Origin: Modicisalibacter sp049808615
Lineage (GTDB): Bacteria > Pseudomonadota > Gammaproteobacteria > Pseudomonadales > Halomonadaceae
Assembly (NCBI RefSeq): GCF_049808615.1
Contig: NZ_JBNCAN010000001.1
Coordinates: 62,001-126,000, forward strand
Direction of reading: 5' to 3'
Length of the DNA stretch: 64,000 bases
Part shown: positions 54,869 through 63,521 of the stretch, one piece after another
Layout: each line of letters begins with the position of its first letter
Position numbering within the stretch: position 1 is the first letter of the stretch
Notes under the pieces: model-generated
What the model was told of the DNA's origin: nothing
The model's database searches: none
What the model saw: only the letters and a program-made list of their open reading frames with translations
Program-made: the position numbers and the translations under genes

Positions 54869-55324
54869 TCACTGGGCGTCGGCGGTTTGCGGACGCTCTG
54901 AGCTGTCTTCGGAACGCTCGGAGCCATCTCCAGAACGCTCAGAACCGTCCGAACGATCGCCACGAGGCTTGTCGGAACGATCTTCACGACGCGGGCGCCT
55001 ATCGTCGGCGGGCTTCATCATCGGTGAGGCTTCGGTGACAGCTTCCTTGCAGCGCACGACCAGGCTACGAATGATCGCATCGTTGAAGCGGAAGATGTTC
55101 TCGAGCTCGTCGAGAGTCTCACCGCGGCACTCGATGTTCATCAGCACGTAGTGGGCTTTGTGGATCTTGTTGATCGGATAGGCCAGATGACGGCGGCCCC
55201 AATCCTCAAGACGATGGACGGTTCCGCCGTTTTCGGTGACGAGGCCAGTGTAGCGCTCGACCATCGCGGATACCTGCTCGCTCTGGTCCGGATGGACCAT
55301 GAAGACGATTTCGTAATGACGCAT
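54869..55324 (-). CDS. rpsF: 30S ribosomal protein S6
   Basis: 151 residues: [18 protein letters not shown] at the N-terminus, [20 protein letters not shown] near 44, then [14 protein letters not shown] near 80. Beyond about residue 105 there is a 45-residue low-complexity tail of repeated RSD/SER/RSED units, longer than the usual acidic S6 tail. The E. coli tail receives added Glu residues from RimK; the tail here ends TADAQ. Confidence 0.95.
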   Translation of the reverse strand: MRHYEIVFMVHPDQSEQVSAMVERYTGLVTENGGTVHRLEDWGRRHLAYPINKIHKAHYVLMNIECRGETLDELENIFRFNDAIIRSLVVRCKEAVTEASPMMKPADDRRPRREDRSDKPRGDRSDGSERSGDGSERSEDSSERPQTADAQ

Positions 55325-55427
55325 GGACTCTCCTTACGGTTTGACAGCTTCCTAGGGGCAGGGAAATCCCACCGCGGGAAGCAAGGAGTCGTGGTTTACG
55401 GGTAGAGGGTGTTCGAAGAACCGCGTT

Positions 55428-55456
55428 ATTGTAGTGATCGCCCTCTCATCTTGCAA
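55428..55456 (-). promoter_or_regulatory. Promoter of the rpsF operon
   Basis: On the minus strand -35 TTGCAA (55456-55451), 17-bp spacer, -10 TACAAT (55433-55428), close to sigma-70 consensus. Transcription would start near 55421, leaving a leader of about 95 nt before rpsF in which an S6:S18 autoregulatory structure could lie; I did not confirm its fold. Confidence 0.7.
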
Positions 55457-55504
55457 GAAAAGGCCAGAGCGCGTTTTTCACGTGGACCTCCTTGTCACTC
55501 GTTG

Positions 55505-56341
55505 TCAGCGTCGTTGGCGCACTGCTTCGAAAAGACAGATGCCGGTCGCCACCGACACATTGAGACTGGAGACACTGCCCGCCATGGGCAGCTTGATCAG
55601 AGCATCGCAGGCTTCCCGGGTCAGGCGCCTCAGCCCTTTACCCTCGGCTCCCATGACCAGCGCACAGGGTCCGGTCAGATCGATCTCGAACAGACTCACC
55701 TCGGCTTCGCCGGCGGTACCGCTCAACCAGACGCCAGCCTCCTTGAGCCTCGCCATGGCCCGGGCCAGATTGACGACCTGATAGACCGGCACATTCTCCG
55801 CCGCGCCGCAGGCCACCTTGCGCACCACGGCGTTGAGAGGTGCCGACTTGTCCTTGGGCAGAATGACACCGTGGACGCCTGCTGCATCGGCACTGCGCAG
55901 GCAGGCACCGAGATTATGCACATCGGTCACACCATCGAGAATCAGCAACAACGGTGGCTCCCGATGTGGCCAACCATTGAGCCGCAACATCAGCTCTTCT
56001 TCGCTGTGCGCCATGAGCGGCTTGCAAAAGGCAATGATTCCTTGATGGGCGCCGCCCTGAGCGATCTCGTCCAGCACCTCCCGGGGTCGAGGCATCAGAC
56101 GAGCCCCGCTACCACGCGCTTTTTCAATCACCGCCGCAAGACGTGTTTCCGCCGGGCCTTCCTGCACCCAAAGTTCACGCGGGGCTTCGCCATTCTCGAA
56201 CAAGGCCTCCACGGCATGTATACCGAACACGGCGTCCAGGCCGCTGGGCTTGGCCATTCCCGCTTTATACCCCACCCCGCGACCACCACGGGAAGGCCTG
56301 TGACGTGGTCCATGCGAACGCTGCGAACCACCACGACTCAC
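55505..56341 (-). CDS. rlmB: 23S rRNA Gm2251 2'-O-methyltransferase RlmB
   Basis: SPOUT methyltransferase for G2251 in the ribosomal P-loop. Motifs: AVFGIHAVEALFENG, ILDGVTDVHNLGACLRSADA, LVMGAEGKGLRRL and PMAGSVSSLNVSVATGICLF. The listed GTG start (278 residues) lies in a GTGA overlap with the rnr stop and has GGGGGG upstream, but adds a 28-residue Arg/Gly-rich extension. The ATG at 56257 would give the usual 250 residues with a poor ribosome site. Confidence 0.92.
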   Translation of the reverse strand: MSRGGSQRSHGPRHRPSRGGRGVGYKAGMAKPSGLDAVFGIHAVEALFENGEAPRELWVQEGPAETRLAAVIEKARGSGARLMPRPREVLDEIAQGGAHQGIIAFCKPLMAHSEEELMLRLNGWPHREPPLLLILDGVTDVHNLGACLRSADAAGVHGVILPKDKSAPLNAVVRKVACGAAENVPVYQVVNLARAMARLKEAGVWLSGTAGEAEVSLFEIDLTGPCALVMGAEGKGLRRLTREACDALIKLPMAGSVSSLNVSVATGICLFEAVRQRR

Positions 56342-58794
56342 GATTTACCCCCCGAAGACTTGCGCCCGCCACGCCGGTTACGGTTAGATGTGCTCCCACC
56401 ACCCTTGTCACGCTCCTTATCGCGTTCTTGCTTGCCCGGACGCGGCTTGCGCTTGCTCGGTTTCTTTTGACCCGCCCCTTTATCATTCTTGGCGGCAGAG
56501 GCCCCCGAAAAACCCGCCTTGGGCTTGCGCGGTTGACGCTGCTTGCGGGGCATGTCGTCAACCAGCTCAAAATCGATCTTGCGGTCATCGAGATCGACTC
56601 GCGCTACCTGAACGGTGACTCCATCGCCCAGGCGGTAGGCGATTCCACCACGCTCGCCCTTGAGGCGATGCTTTTCGGGCTCGTAGTGGTAGTAATCCGA
56701 GGGTAGTGAAGTGACGTGCACCAAGCCTTCGACATAGACGTCATCGAGACGCACGAAAATACCGAATCCGGTGACCGAGGCAATGGAGCCTTCGAAGACC
56801 TCGCCCACTTTGTCGGACATGAATTCGCATTTGAGCCAGTCCGCGACGTCCCGGGTCGCATCATCGGCACGGCGCTCGGTCATCGAGCAATGCTCGCCCA
56901 ATTCAACCATCTGCTCGAAGGTATAGGGGCACCATTGGCTAGGTTTTTCCACCGGCGCACCTTCGACCCGCTGGACGGTCGCCGTCTTGCGCGGGCCGCG
57001 AATCACCGAGCGAATCGCGCGGTGCACCAGCAGGTCCGGGTAGCGCCGGATCGGTGAGGTAAAGTGGGCGTAGGCCTGATAGGCCAAACCGAAGTGCCCC
57101 TCATTTTGCGGCGAATAGACGGCCTGGTTCATCGAACGCAACATCACCGTCTGGATGATGTCCGCATCCGGTCGATCCTTGATCACCTCGCGCAGCGCCT
57201 GATAATCCTGGGGCGTCGGCTCGTCCCCGCCGCCCAGGGACAGGCCCAGCTCATTGAGGAACAGCCGCAGCTTGTCGAGACGCTCCGGCGACGGTGGCTG
57301 GTGAATGCGATACAGTGCCGGCAGATCGTGCTTGTCGAGGAAGCGCGCAGTGGCCACATTGGCCGCCAGCATACATTCTTCGATCAGCTTGTGGGCGTCG
57401 TTGCGCGAGCGCGGCACGATGGCCTCGATCTTGCGTTCCGCGTTGAACAGGATTTCCGTTTCAGTGGTCTCGAAATCGATGGCGCCGCGTTCTGTCCGCG
57501 ATTGACGCAATATCTTGTACAGCGCGTGCAGGCTTTTCAGCGACGGAAGTAATGAGCGGTAGCGCTCACACAGCGCTTGACCCTCGGCGCTATCCGGCGA
57601 CTCGAGCATTTCACCTACCTGGGTGTAGGTCAGTCGGGCATGAGAGCGGATGACCGCCTCATAGAACTTGTAGCGACTGATCATGCCGGTCTTGGAAATG
57701 TTCATCTCGCAGACCAGGGTCAGGCGATCGACCTCGGGGTTCAGCGAACACAGGCCGTTGGAGAGTAGCTCCGGCAGCATAGGCACCACCTGGCCTGGGA
57801 AATAGACCGAGTTGCCGCGTGTGTGACCTTCCCGATCCAGCGCCGAACCAATGCTGACATAATGAGAGACATCGGCGATGGCAACCAATAGCTTCCAACT
57901 ACCCGACTTGGTCTTCCAGGCACAGACCGCGTCATCGAAGTCCTTGGCGTCCTCACCGTCGATAGTGACCATGGGGGTGTCGCGCAGGTCGATGCGGTGC
58001 TGCTTGTCGGCCTCGGCTACTTCCGCCGATATAGCGGCGATCTCCTCTTCGACCTCCGGGGGAAAGTCCGCGGGTATATCGTAACTGCGAATGGCGATCT
58101 CGATCTCCATCCCCGGGTCCATGCGCTCACCCAACACCTCGACGACCTCCCCCACCGGCTGCATTCGAGTCTCCGGCTGCTGGGTGATCTTGACCGAAAC
58201 GACCTGTCCGTCCTTGGCGCCACCCGTGGCCTTGTTGGGAATGATCACCTCGAGCGGGATACGTGCATTTTCCGGGATCAATACGCTGAATTCGCTGGAA
58301 CGCTCACGATAGATCCCGACCAGTGTCTGGGTATTACGCGCCAATATCTCGACGATAGTCGCTTCGTCGCGCCCACGTCGATCACGGCCACTGATGCGGG
58401 TCAACACATGATCGCCATGGAAGACGCGGCGCATCTGACGTGGTGGCATTACCAGATCGGGCTTCTTGCCATCATCGCGTATCAGGAAACCAAAGCCATC
58501 GCGATGGCCCAGTACCCTTCCTTTGATCAGATCGAGCTTGTCGATCAGCGCATAGGCGTTGCGCCGGTTTCGCAGCACCTGGCCATCCCGTTCCATGGCC
58601 GCCAGGCGGCGGCGCACGGCTTCCATCTGATCCTCATCCTCCAGGCCCAACATGCGGCTCATGTTCTCATGAGTGATGGGTTTGCCATACTCTTCGAGCC
58701 GGGCCAACAGGTATTCCCGGCTGGGCACTGGCCGGTCGTATTTATGCGCTTCGCGTTCCGCTTGTGGGTCGTCGCTCAACGTCCAATGATTCAT
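56338..58794 (-). CDS. rnr: Ribonuclease R
   Basis: 3'-5' exoribonuclease, 818 residues, degrading structured RNA and needed at low temperature and stress. Order: winged helix near 25-85, cold-shock domains to about 220, the RNB catalytic domain with DGEDAKDFDDAVCAW near 279 (metal-binding Asp cluster) and HFTSPIRRYPDLLVHRAI near 578, an S1 domain near 645-725 (VFEGSIASVTGFGIFVRLDD), and a Lys/Arg-rich tail to the end. I chose the ATG at 58794 with AAGGA upstream. It overlaps rlmB. Confidence 0.95.
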   Translation of the reverse strand: MNHWTLSDDPQAEREAHKYDRPVPSREYLLARLEEYGKPITHENMSRMLGLEDEDQMEAVRRRLAAMERDGQVLRNRRNAYALIDKLDLIKGRVLGHRDGFGFLIRDDGKKPDLVMPPRQMRRVFHGDHVLTRISGRDRRGRDEATIVEILARNTQTLVGIYRERSSEFSVLIPENARIPLEVIIPNKATGGAKDGQVVSVKITQQPETRMQPVGEVVEVLGERMDPGMEIEIAIRSYDIPADFPPEVEEEIAAISAEVAEADKQHRIDLRDTPMVTIDGEDAKDFDDAVCAWKTKSGSWKLLVAIADVSHYVSIGSALDREGHTRGNSVYFPGQVVPMLPELLSNGLCSLNPEVDRLTLVCEMNISKTGMISRYKFYEAVIRSHARLTYTQVGEMLESPDSAEGQALCERYRSLLPSLKSLHALYKILRQSRTERGAIDFETTETEILFNAERKIEAIVPRSRNDAHKLIEECMLAANVATARFLDKHDLPALYRIHQPPSPERLDKLRLFLNELGLSLGGGDEPTPQDYQALREVIKDRPDADIIQTVMLRSMNQAVYSPQNEGHFGLAYQAYAHFTSPIRRYPDLLVHRAIRSVIRGPRKTATVQRVEGAPVEKPSQWCPYTFEQMVELGEHCSMTERRADDATRDVADWLKCEFMSDKVGEVFEGSIASVTGFGIFVRLDDVYVEGLVHVTSLPSDYYHYEPEKHRLKGERGGIAYRLGDGVTVQVARVDLDDRKIDFELVDDMPRKQRQPRKPKAGFSGASAAKNDKGAGQKKPSKRKPRPGKQERDKERDKGGGSTSNRNRRGGRKSSGGKS

Positions 58795-58951
58795 GAATGA
58801 AGCTTCCTTGAAAAGAAATGGGCGTGCGGCAGCAGGCGCGAGGCAATGTAGTGATAAGTTGTCATGGGCGCAGTATAGCGCTGCGCGGGAAACGACCCAA
58901 CCATCCTGCTTAACGACCTCGCATCGCGACGCTGAAACGACGTTTTCCTGC

Positions 58952-58979
58952 TTGCATTCCGATGCGAAATCGGTAAGAT
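58952..58979 (+). promoter_or_regulatory. Promoter of the tandem tRNA-Leu genes
   Basis: -35 TTGCAT (58952-58957), 16-bp spacer, -10 TAAGAT (58974-58979), 12 bp before the first tRNA, with a GC-rich discriminator as in stringently controlled promoters. Confidence 0.55.
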
Positions 58980-58991
58980 GCGTGACCACTT

Positions 58992-59078
58992 GCCCGGGTG
59001 GCGGAATTGGTAGACGCGCTAGCTTCAGGTGCTAGTATCCCTACGGATGTGGAGGTTCAAGTCCTCTCCCGGGCACCA
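58992..59078 (+). tRNA. tRNA-Leu (CAG), copy 1
   Basis: 87 nt including encoded CCA. Acceptor stem GCCCGGG/CCCGGGC, D-arm AATTGGTAGAC, anticodon loop CTTCAGGT (CAG), long class II variable arm, T-arm GGTTCAAGTCC. It closely resembles E. coli tRNA-Leu(CAG). Confidence 0.97.
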
Positions 59079-59112
59079 CAAAAAATGACTGCAGCACAAG
59101 TAACGATGATGC

Positions 59113-59199
59113 GCCCAGGTGGCGGAATTGGTAGACGCGCTAGCTTCAGGTGCTAGTATCCTTACGGATGTGGAGGTTCAAGTCCTCTCCTGGGCACCA
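59113..59199 (+). tRNA. tRNA-Leu (CAG), copy 2
   Basis: 87 nt with encoded CCA, 34 bp after copy 1 and almost identical. It differs by a paired acceptor change (GCCCAGG/CCTGGGC, a G-C pair replaced by A-T) and one base in the variable arm (CCCTACGG versus CCTTACGG). Both copies are fully base-paired and should be functional. Confidence 0.97.
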
Positions 59200-59285
59200 C
59201 ACGCATCGCATCATCAAGTCCTGTTAGTCACTCCCTCGCAGCATCCTCATAGCCTACCTTGCCAATATCCTTATTTCGTTACGCA

Positions 59286-60140
59286 TCAATAGCGTGACGG
59301 CAAACTGGCGACCGCCTCCAGCGCCCAACCCTGCTTACGTATTCCGCTTTCCAGATATGACTCGGCGTCATCCGGCAGCAGGTTGAAGAAGTCCAGCCCG
59401 GTGCGTGCCTCGATTTCATCGATACTCACCAGATAGCGATCCAGCGGTTCGTTTCCTTTCACCGTCTGAGGCATGAGAAATGCCAGCACCCTGGGTTGCT
59501 CGCTCGGCACGACAACGATCTTGTAGAACGCCTGAGGCACCTCGACCAGACCGACCCGATTGAAGACATTGTCCAGCCAGTCGACGGTAAAAACGGGGCC
59601 GGTGATGACTTCGACGACTCCGAAGCGCGGCACAAAGTGATCGATGATCACCTCTTCGAGGCGTTGCCAGAGCTTGCGGTTCAAGTCCGGTCGCTGAGGC
59701 GAGATATTCGACATCAGGAAAGTCTCGGCCTGGGCGTTGCGCCCATGCACCGCGGCGATGGCGTAGTTGGGTGCTAGATGGCCTCGATCGTAGCCGCTAC
59801 CGAAATAACTTTCCGGCGCGATAGGCCAGAGGGTGCGCCAGTCGCGGCGGAAATTCGGCCGTGGCCCGCTACGAGGATCATCGACTTCCCGTAGCCGATA
59901 GCTCACCCATAAAGGGTTTACCCGCACATCCGACCAACCGATCAGTGTGCCGTCGTTACGCAGGACACGATGAAAATTGGTAAAACCGAGGCTGTCCCAG
60001 GTGGGTACGCCCATCCAGCTCAGTCGATCTCGAACATCCTGCTCCTGCCAATACCACAGGCCAGTGGCGGCTAATACGAACAGTAGTGAGACACCCAGGT
60101 TTCGCATCTGACGGCGTACAAATGGAAAAGACAACAGCAT
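59286..60140 (-). CDS. Membrane-anchored DNA/RNA non-specific endonuclease
   Basis: 284-residue beta-beta-alpha metal nuclease of the NucA/EndoG family: the catalytic motif is SGYDRGHLAPNYA with DRGH at 118-121, then MSNISPQRPDLN with the metal-binding Asn near 142. One N-terminal hydrophobic segment (residues 14-31) is not followed by a clear cleavage site, suggesting periplasmic anchoring. I chose the ATG at 60140; a TTG at 60155 is possible. No immunity gene was seen. Confidence 0.88.
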   Translation of the reverse strand: MLLSFPFVRRQMRNLGVSLLFVLAATGLWYWQEQDVRDRLSWMGVPTWDSLGFTNFHRVLRNDGTLIGWSDVRVNPLWVSYRLREVDDPRSGPRPNFRRDWRTLWPIAPESYFGSGYDRGHLAPNYAIAAVHGRNAQAETFLMSNISPQRPDLNRKLWQRLEEVIIDHFVPRFGVVEVITGPVFTVDWLDNVFNRVGLVEVPQAFYKIVVVPSEQPRVLAFLMPQTVKGNEPLDRYLVSIDEIEARTGLDFFNLLPDDAESYLESGIRKQGWALEAVASLPSRY

Positions 60141-60207
60141 CGATCGCTTATTCAAATTTTATAAACAACAAGTCAGGCTTTTCCAAATACAGAAAGCATC
60201 CTTACAC

Positions 60208-60350
60208 CTCATGATCGTCACGAGCGAAGACAAGGCAAGGCGAAATTCATCGAGTAAGCGTAGTTTACAAGGCGTAAATGAGCATTACGACCGGGCTCGC
60301 GCACGAGATGAATTTCAACGCAGTATTGTCGAGCGCAGTAGATCAGGAAC
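60208..60350. repeat. Palindromic intergenic repeat, copy 2
   Basis: Shares with the element at 14800-14940 the stretches ACAAGGC-AAGGCGAAATT, AGTTTACAAGGCGTAAATGA and AATTTCAACGCAGTATTG. Its arms pair through GCGAAATTCATCGAG (60240 on) and CGAGATGAATTTCAACGC (60303 on). Outer ends are less perfect than in copy 1. It lies between the nuclease and Lrp-domain genes and may also help terminate transcription. Confidence 0.7.
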
Positions 60351-60355
60351 GAAAC

Positions 60356-60631
60356 CTAAAGACCGACGCTGAACATGGTCTCCAGATCATGCCGGGAATG
60401 GACCTGCATGGCATTCAGCGTCTCGGTCTCGCTAATGCCTTCGACACGCATGAGCCGCTCGGTGACCAATTCCGCCAGGCTTTCGAAGTCACTGGTCCGG
60501 GCAATGGCGACCAGATCGTAACGCCCGCAGGTTGAGTAGACTTCACTGATACCCTCGACCTCGGCTAGACGTTGAGCAACGGGCTTGATCTGACCTTTTT
60601 CCGCATTGATTAGAATCACCGCGTTTTGCAT
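60356..60631 (-). CDS. Stand-alone Lrp/AsnC ligand-binding domain protein
   Basis: 91 residues consisting only of the RAM effector domain of Lrp/AsnC regulators (AVILINAEKGQIKPVAQRLA, GRYDLVAIAR, LNAMQVHSRHDLETM), without helix-turn-helix. Such proteins bind amino acids and may form mixed oligomers with full-length Lrp relatives; the function here is unknown. GGAG lies 9 nt upstream of the ATG. Confidence 0.85.
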   Translation of the reverse strand: MQNAVILINAEKGQIKPVAQRLAEVEGISEVYSTCGRYDLVAIARTSDFESLAELVTERLMRVEGISETETLNAMQVHSRHDLETMFSVGL

Positions 60632-60787
60632 GGGACGACTCCTCATTAGGCTACTGGTTTGCTCGGCTGCTAGCTTGCCCGGCTTCTCAAAAAGGCCCGC
60701 CCTGGAGGGCCTGACACGATTTCGCCATGCAGTATATCAGCTATTCATAAAGCTGAAGCAGTCCAACCCGCATCGAAATGTAACGAG

Positions 60788-61264
60788 TCATTCGGGCCGG
60801 TGCTGTCGCTCAAGATCAAGCAGCTGTCGTTTGATGGCTTCGCCACCAACGTAGCTGCCGATGCCATCGGCGGCTACGACTCGATGACAGGGAATCAAGA
60901 TCGGCAATGGATTGGCTGCCGTGGCACTGCTGATGGCGATGGCCGCCTTGTCATTCCCCAGACGATGAGCCAGATCCCCGTAGGTCCGGGTCTGTCCGTA
61001 AGGGATGCGCATCACCGCAGACCAAGTCTCACGCTGGGATTCGCTACCCCCCGGTGCGATATCGGCATCGAAATGCCGCCGCCGCCCCTCGAGATAGGCC
61101 AATAGCTCATCGCGGCTGCTTGCGAAAGCATCGTCGTCGCGTTGCCACTCATCCGTCTTGAGTGACGGTTGCTCACCCTCGAGAAAGCATAAGTGATGCA
61201 ACCCCATCTCATCACCGGCCAACAGTAGCTCCCCCAACGGGCTGGAAAAAATCGTGTAATACAT
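60788..61264 (-). CDS. ogt: Methylated-DNA-protein cysteine methyltransferase
   Basis: 158-residue suicide repair protein removing alkyl groups from O6-guanine. The active-site motif is ILIPCHRVVAADG near residue 124, preceded by MRIPYGQTRTYGDLA near 88; the AdaB/Ogt N-terminal domain opens FSSPLGELLLAGDE. I chose the ATG at 61264 with GAGG upstream over a GTG three codons earlier. No Ada regulatory domain is attached. Confidence 0.93.
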   Translation of the reverse strand: MYYTIFSSPLGELLLAGDEMGLHHLCFLEGEQPSLKTDEWQRDDDAFASSRDELLAYLEGRRRHFDADIAPGGSESQRETWSAVMRIPYGQTRTYGDLAHRLGNDKAAIAISSATAANPLPILIPCHRVVAADGIGSYVGGEAIKRQLLDLERQHRPE

Positions 61265-61393
61265 AGTCGTCACCTCAGCAGGACAACCTAGGCCTCATTC
61301 ACGCGACCAATTGCCGCAATCACAACTCTCAAGAAATTAGTGAATGCTGCCGGCATCGGCTAGGATGGAAGCATCGGAACGTGGCGTTTCGAT

Positions 61394-61424
61394 CTGTTGC
61401 AAGCATGGCAGCTTATTGCAACAG
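61394..61424. promoter_or_regulatory. Inverted repeat upstream of the HiPIP gene
   Basis: CTGTTGCAA at 61394-61402 and TTGCAACAG at 61416-61424, perfect 9-bp arms with a 13-nt gap, 66 bp before the HiPIP ATG and 130 bp before ogt. The 22-bp centre-to-centre spacing suits a dimeric regulator on one DNA face. Its regulator is unknown. Confidence 0.5.
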
Positions 61425-61490
61425 TGCAAACCAGAGGCGAAAAAACGCCCAAGCACCGTGACTTACACATGAAAAAATCAAGGAGATACC

Positions 61491-61805
61491 ATGGCTCAAC
61501 AAAGTCGCCGTGAGTTCATGCGCCATAGTCTACTCGGCCTCGCCGCTCTTCCTCTGGGAGTCGGCATTCTCTCCCAGCGGGCCTTTGCCCAGGAGTTGGA
61601 GCCGCTCGATCCTGAGAACCCCCAGGCAAAAGCGTTGAATTACGTCAAGAAAGCCGAGGAGGCAAGCGATCATCCGGCCTACGAGGAAGGCGAATTATGC
61701 TCCAACTGCATGTTCTTCCAGGAAGCCAATAACGGTTGCCAGTTGTTCCCGCAAAATAGCGTCGAACCAAACGGCTGGTGCCAATCCTGGACCAAGCAGG
61801 CCTGA
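61491..61805 (+). CDS. High-potential iron-sulfur protein (HiPIP)
   Basis: 104-residue periplasmic electron carrier with one 4Fe-4S cluster. The Tat signal SRREFMRHSLLGLAALPLGV is followed by a likely cut after QRAFA near residue 33. Four cysteines lie in ELCSNCMFF, GCQLF and GWCQSW, the HiPIP spacing Cys-x2-Cys...Cys...Cys. AAGGAG precedes the ATG. HiPIPs carry electrons to oxidases in halophilic and phototrophic proteobacteria; its partner is not in the window. Confidence 0.93.
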   Translation: MAQQSRREFMRHSLLGLAALPLGVGILSQRAFAQELEPLDPENPQAKALNYVKKAEEASDHPAYEEGELCSNCMFFQEANNGCQLFPQNSVEPNGWCQSWTKQA

Positions 61806-61824
61806 TCCTTTGCCAGCAATTGCC

Positions 61825-61860
61825 AATGAAACGCGCCGATTTTGTTCGGCGCGTTTCATT
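61825..61860. terminator. Terminator hairpin after HiPIP
   Basis: Perfect 15-bp stem, AATGAAACGCGCCGA (61825-61839) and TCGGCGCGTTTCATT (61846-61860), 6-nt loop, 20 bp after the HiPIP stop and 50 bp before the convergent SpoVR stop. It may work in both directions. Confidence 0.8.
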
Positions 61861-61910
61861 GTGTCGGCAGCACATGATGTGCAATAGAGGATGCAGGTGT
61901 TGATCGCCAG

Positions 61911-63458
61911 CTATTTTTCGCTTGCTTTCTCGGGTAGCGGCCACTGATAACGCCGCACGATATCGTCGTCCTCCAATGAGGCCAGCTTGACCGGAAAGCC
62001 CCAAAGGTGATGCAAATGACGCATCACCGGATAGACGCTCTTGGCCAGCGGCCGACGTCGATCCTGAACATGATGCAGCGTCAATGAGCGATCGCCACGG
62101 ATATCCGCTTTCCAGACTTGAATATTGGGTTCGCGTACCGACAGCGCATACTGCACCGAGAGGGCTTCGCGAATGCGCTGATAGCCTCGTTCGTCATGGA
62201 TGGCATCGATCGTCAACAGCTCTTCGCTGTCGTCATCGATCAGAGAAAACAGCTTCAAATCGCGAATCACCTTGGGCGACAGGAACTGCTGTACGAAGGA
62301 TTCATCCTTGAAATTGCGCATGGCGAAATGAAGGGTATCGAGCCAGTCGCTGCCGGCGATATCCGGAAACCACTCGCGATCCTCGTCGGTGGGCGCTTCG
62401 CAAATACGCCGGATATCGCTGAACATGGCAAACCCCAGCGCGTAGGGGTTGATGCCACTGTAGTGCGGACTATCGAACCCCGGCTGGTTGACCACCGCGG
62501 TGTGCGACTGGAGAAATTCGAGGATCAATCCTTCATCGACCAGCCCTTCATCGAACAGCCGATTCATCAGAGTGTAATGCCAGAAAGTGGCCCAGCCTTC
62601 GTTCATCACCTGGGTTTGGCGCTGGGGATAGAAATACTGCGCCAGTTTACGCACGATGCGTACGATTTCACGCTGCCACGGCGCCAGCAACGGGGCATTC
62701 TTCTCGATGAAGTAGAGCAGGTTCTCCTGAGGCTCTTCCGGATACCGGCCTTGCTGATGCAAGCCCAAGGGATCCTCGTCGTCGTCCACCAAGGGCGTAT
62801 CCAACGCCTGGGAGAGAGGAATCGTGCGCCACAGCATGTTGACCTGGGATTGCAAATACTCCTCGCGCTCGGTCTGGCGCCGAGCCTCCTCCTCGGCAGA
62901 GATTGGTGATGGCCGCTTGTAGCGGTCGACGCCATAGTTCTGTAGCGCATGACAGGCATCCAGCAACTGCTCTACCGCCGCTACGCCATAACGCTCCTCG
63001 CATTCCGCAACGTACTTGCGTGCAAAGACCAGGTAGTCGACGATCGCCGAAGCATCGGTCCAGGTACGAAATAGATAATTACCTTTAAAAAAGGAGTTAT
63101 GGCCATAGCAGGCATGCGCCATGACCAACACCTGCATCATCAGGGTATTTTCTTCCATCAGATAGGCGATACAGGGATCGGAGTTGATCACCAGCTCGTA
63201 GGCCAGCCCCATCTGTCCCCGCCGGTAGGCTTGCTCGACGGAAAGGAATTGCTTGCCGAAGGACCAGTGATGATAGCCCACCGGCATGCCGACGCTGGCG
63301 TAGGCGTCCATCATCTGTTCCGAGGTAATGATCTCGATCTGATTGGGATAGATATCCAGGCGATACTCATCCGCAAGGCGCGCGATCTCACGCTCATAGT
63401 CGGTGAGTATCTCGAAGTTCCAATCGGAACCGGTGGCGATAGGGGTTCGTAACGTCAT
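61911..63458 (-). CDS. SpoVR family protein (YcgB-like)
   Basis: 515 residues. It has the SpoVR hallmarks: MPVGYHHWSFGKQF near residue 58, AHACYGHNSFFKGNYLF near 113 and NEGWATFWHYTLMNRLFDEG near 292, with conserved His and Glu that could bind metal. Biochemical role is unknown; in enterobacteria the gene is under stationary-phase control with the YeaG kinase and YeaH. AGGAGG lies upstream of the ATG at 63458. It is 63 bp after yeaH, so the two are probably one operon. Confidence 0.93.
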   Translation of the reverse strand: MTLRTPIATGSDWNFEILTDYEREIARLADEYRLDIYPNQIEIITSEQMMDAYASVGMPVGYHHWSFGKQFLSVEQAYRRGQMGLAYELVINSDPCIAYLMEENTLMMQVLVMAHACYGHNSFFKGNYLFRTWTDASAIVDYLVFARKYVAECEERYGVAAVEQLLDACHALQNYGVDRYKRPSPISAEEEARRQTEREEYLQSQVNMLWRTIPLSQALDTPLVDDDEDPLGLHQQGRYPEEPQENLLYFIEKNAPLLAPWQREIVRIVRKLAQYFYPQRQTQVMNEGWATFWHYTLMNRLFDEGLVDEGLILEFLQSHTAVVNQPGFDSPHYSGINPYALGFAMFSDIRRICEAPTDEDREWFPDIAGSDWLDTLHFAMRNFKDESFVQQFLSPKVIRDLKLFSLIDDDSEELLTIDAIHDERGYQRIREALSVQYALSVREPNIQVWKADIRGDRSLTLHHVQDRRRPLAKSVYPVMRHLHHLWGFPVKLASLEDDDIVRRYQWPLPEKASEK

Positions 63459-63521
63459 ACTGCCTCCTGCCATCCGCTATGAATCTATCAATCGCCCACC
63501 ATCGGCTGCCGCTTTCGAGGC

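Noticed and set aside
54869..55010. Short repeats in the rpsF tail as a CRISPR-like array
   Set aside because: The repeats are in-frame coding units of a few residues, with no spacers of constant length.
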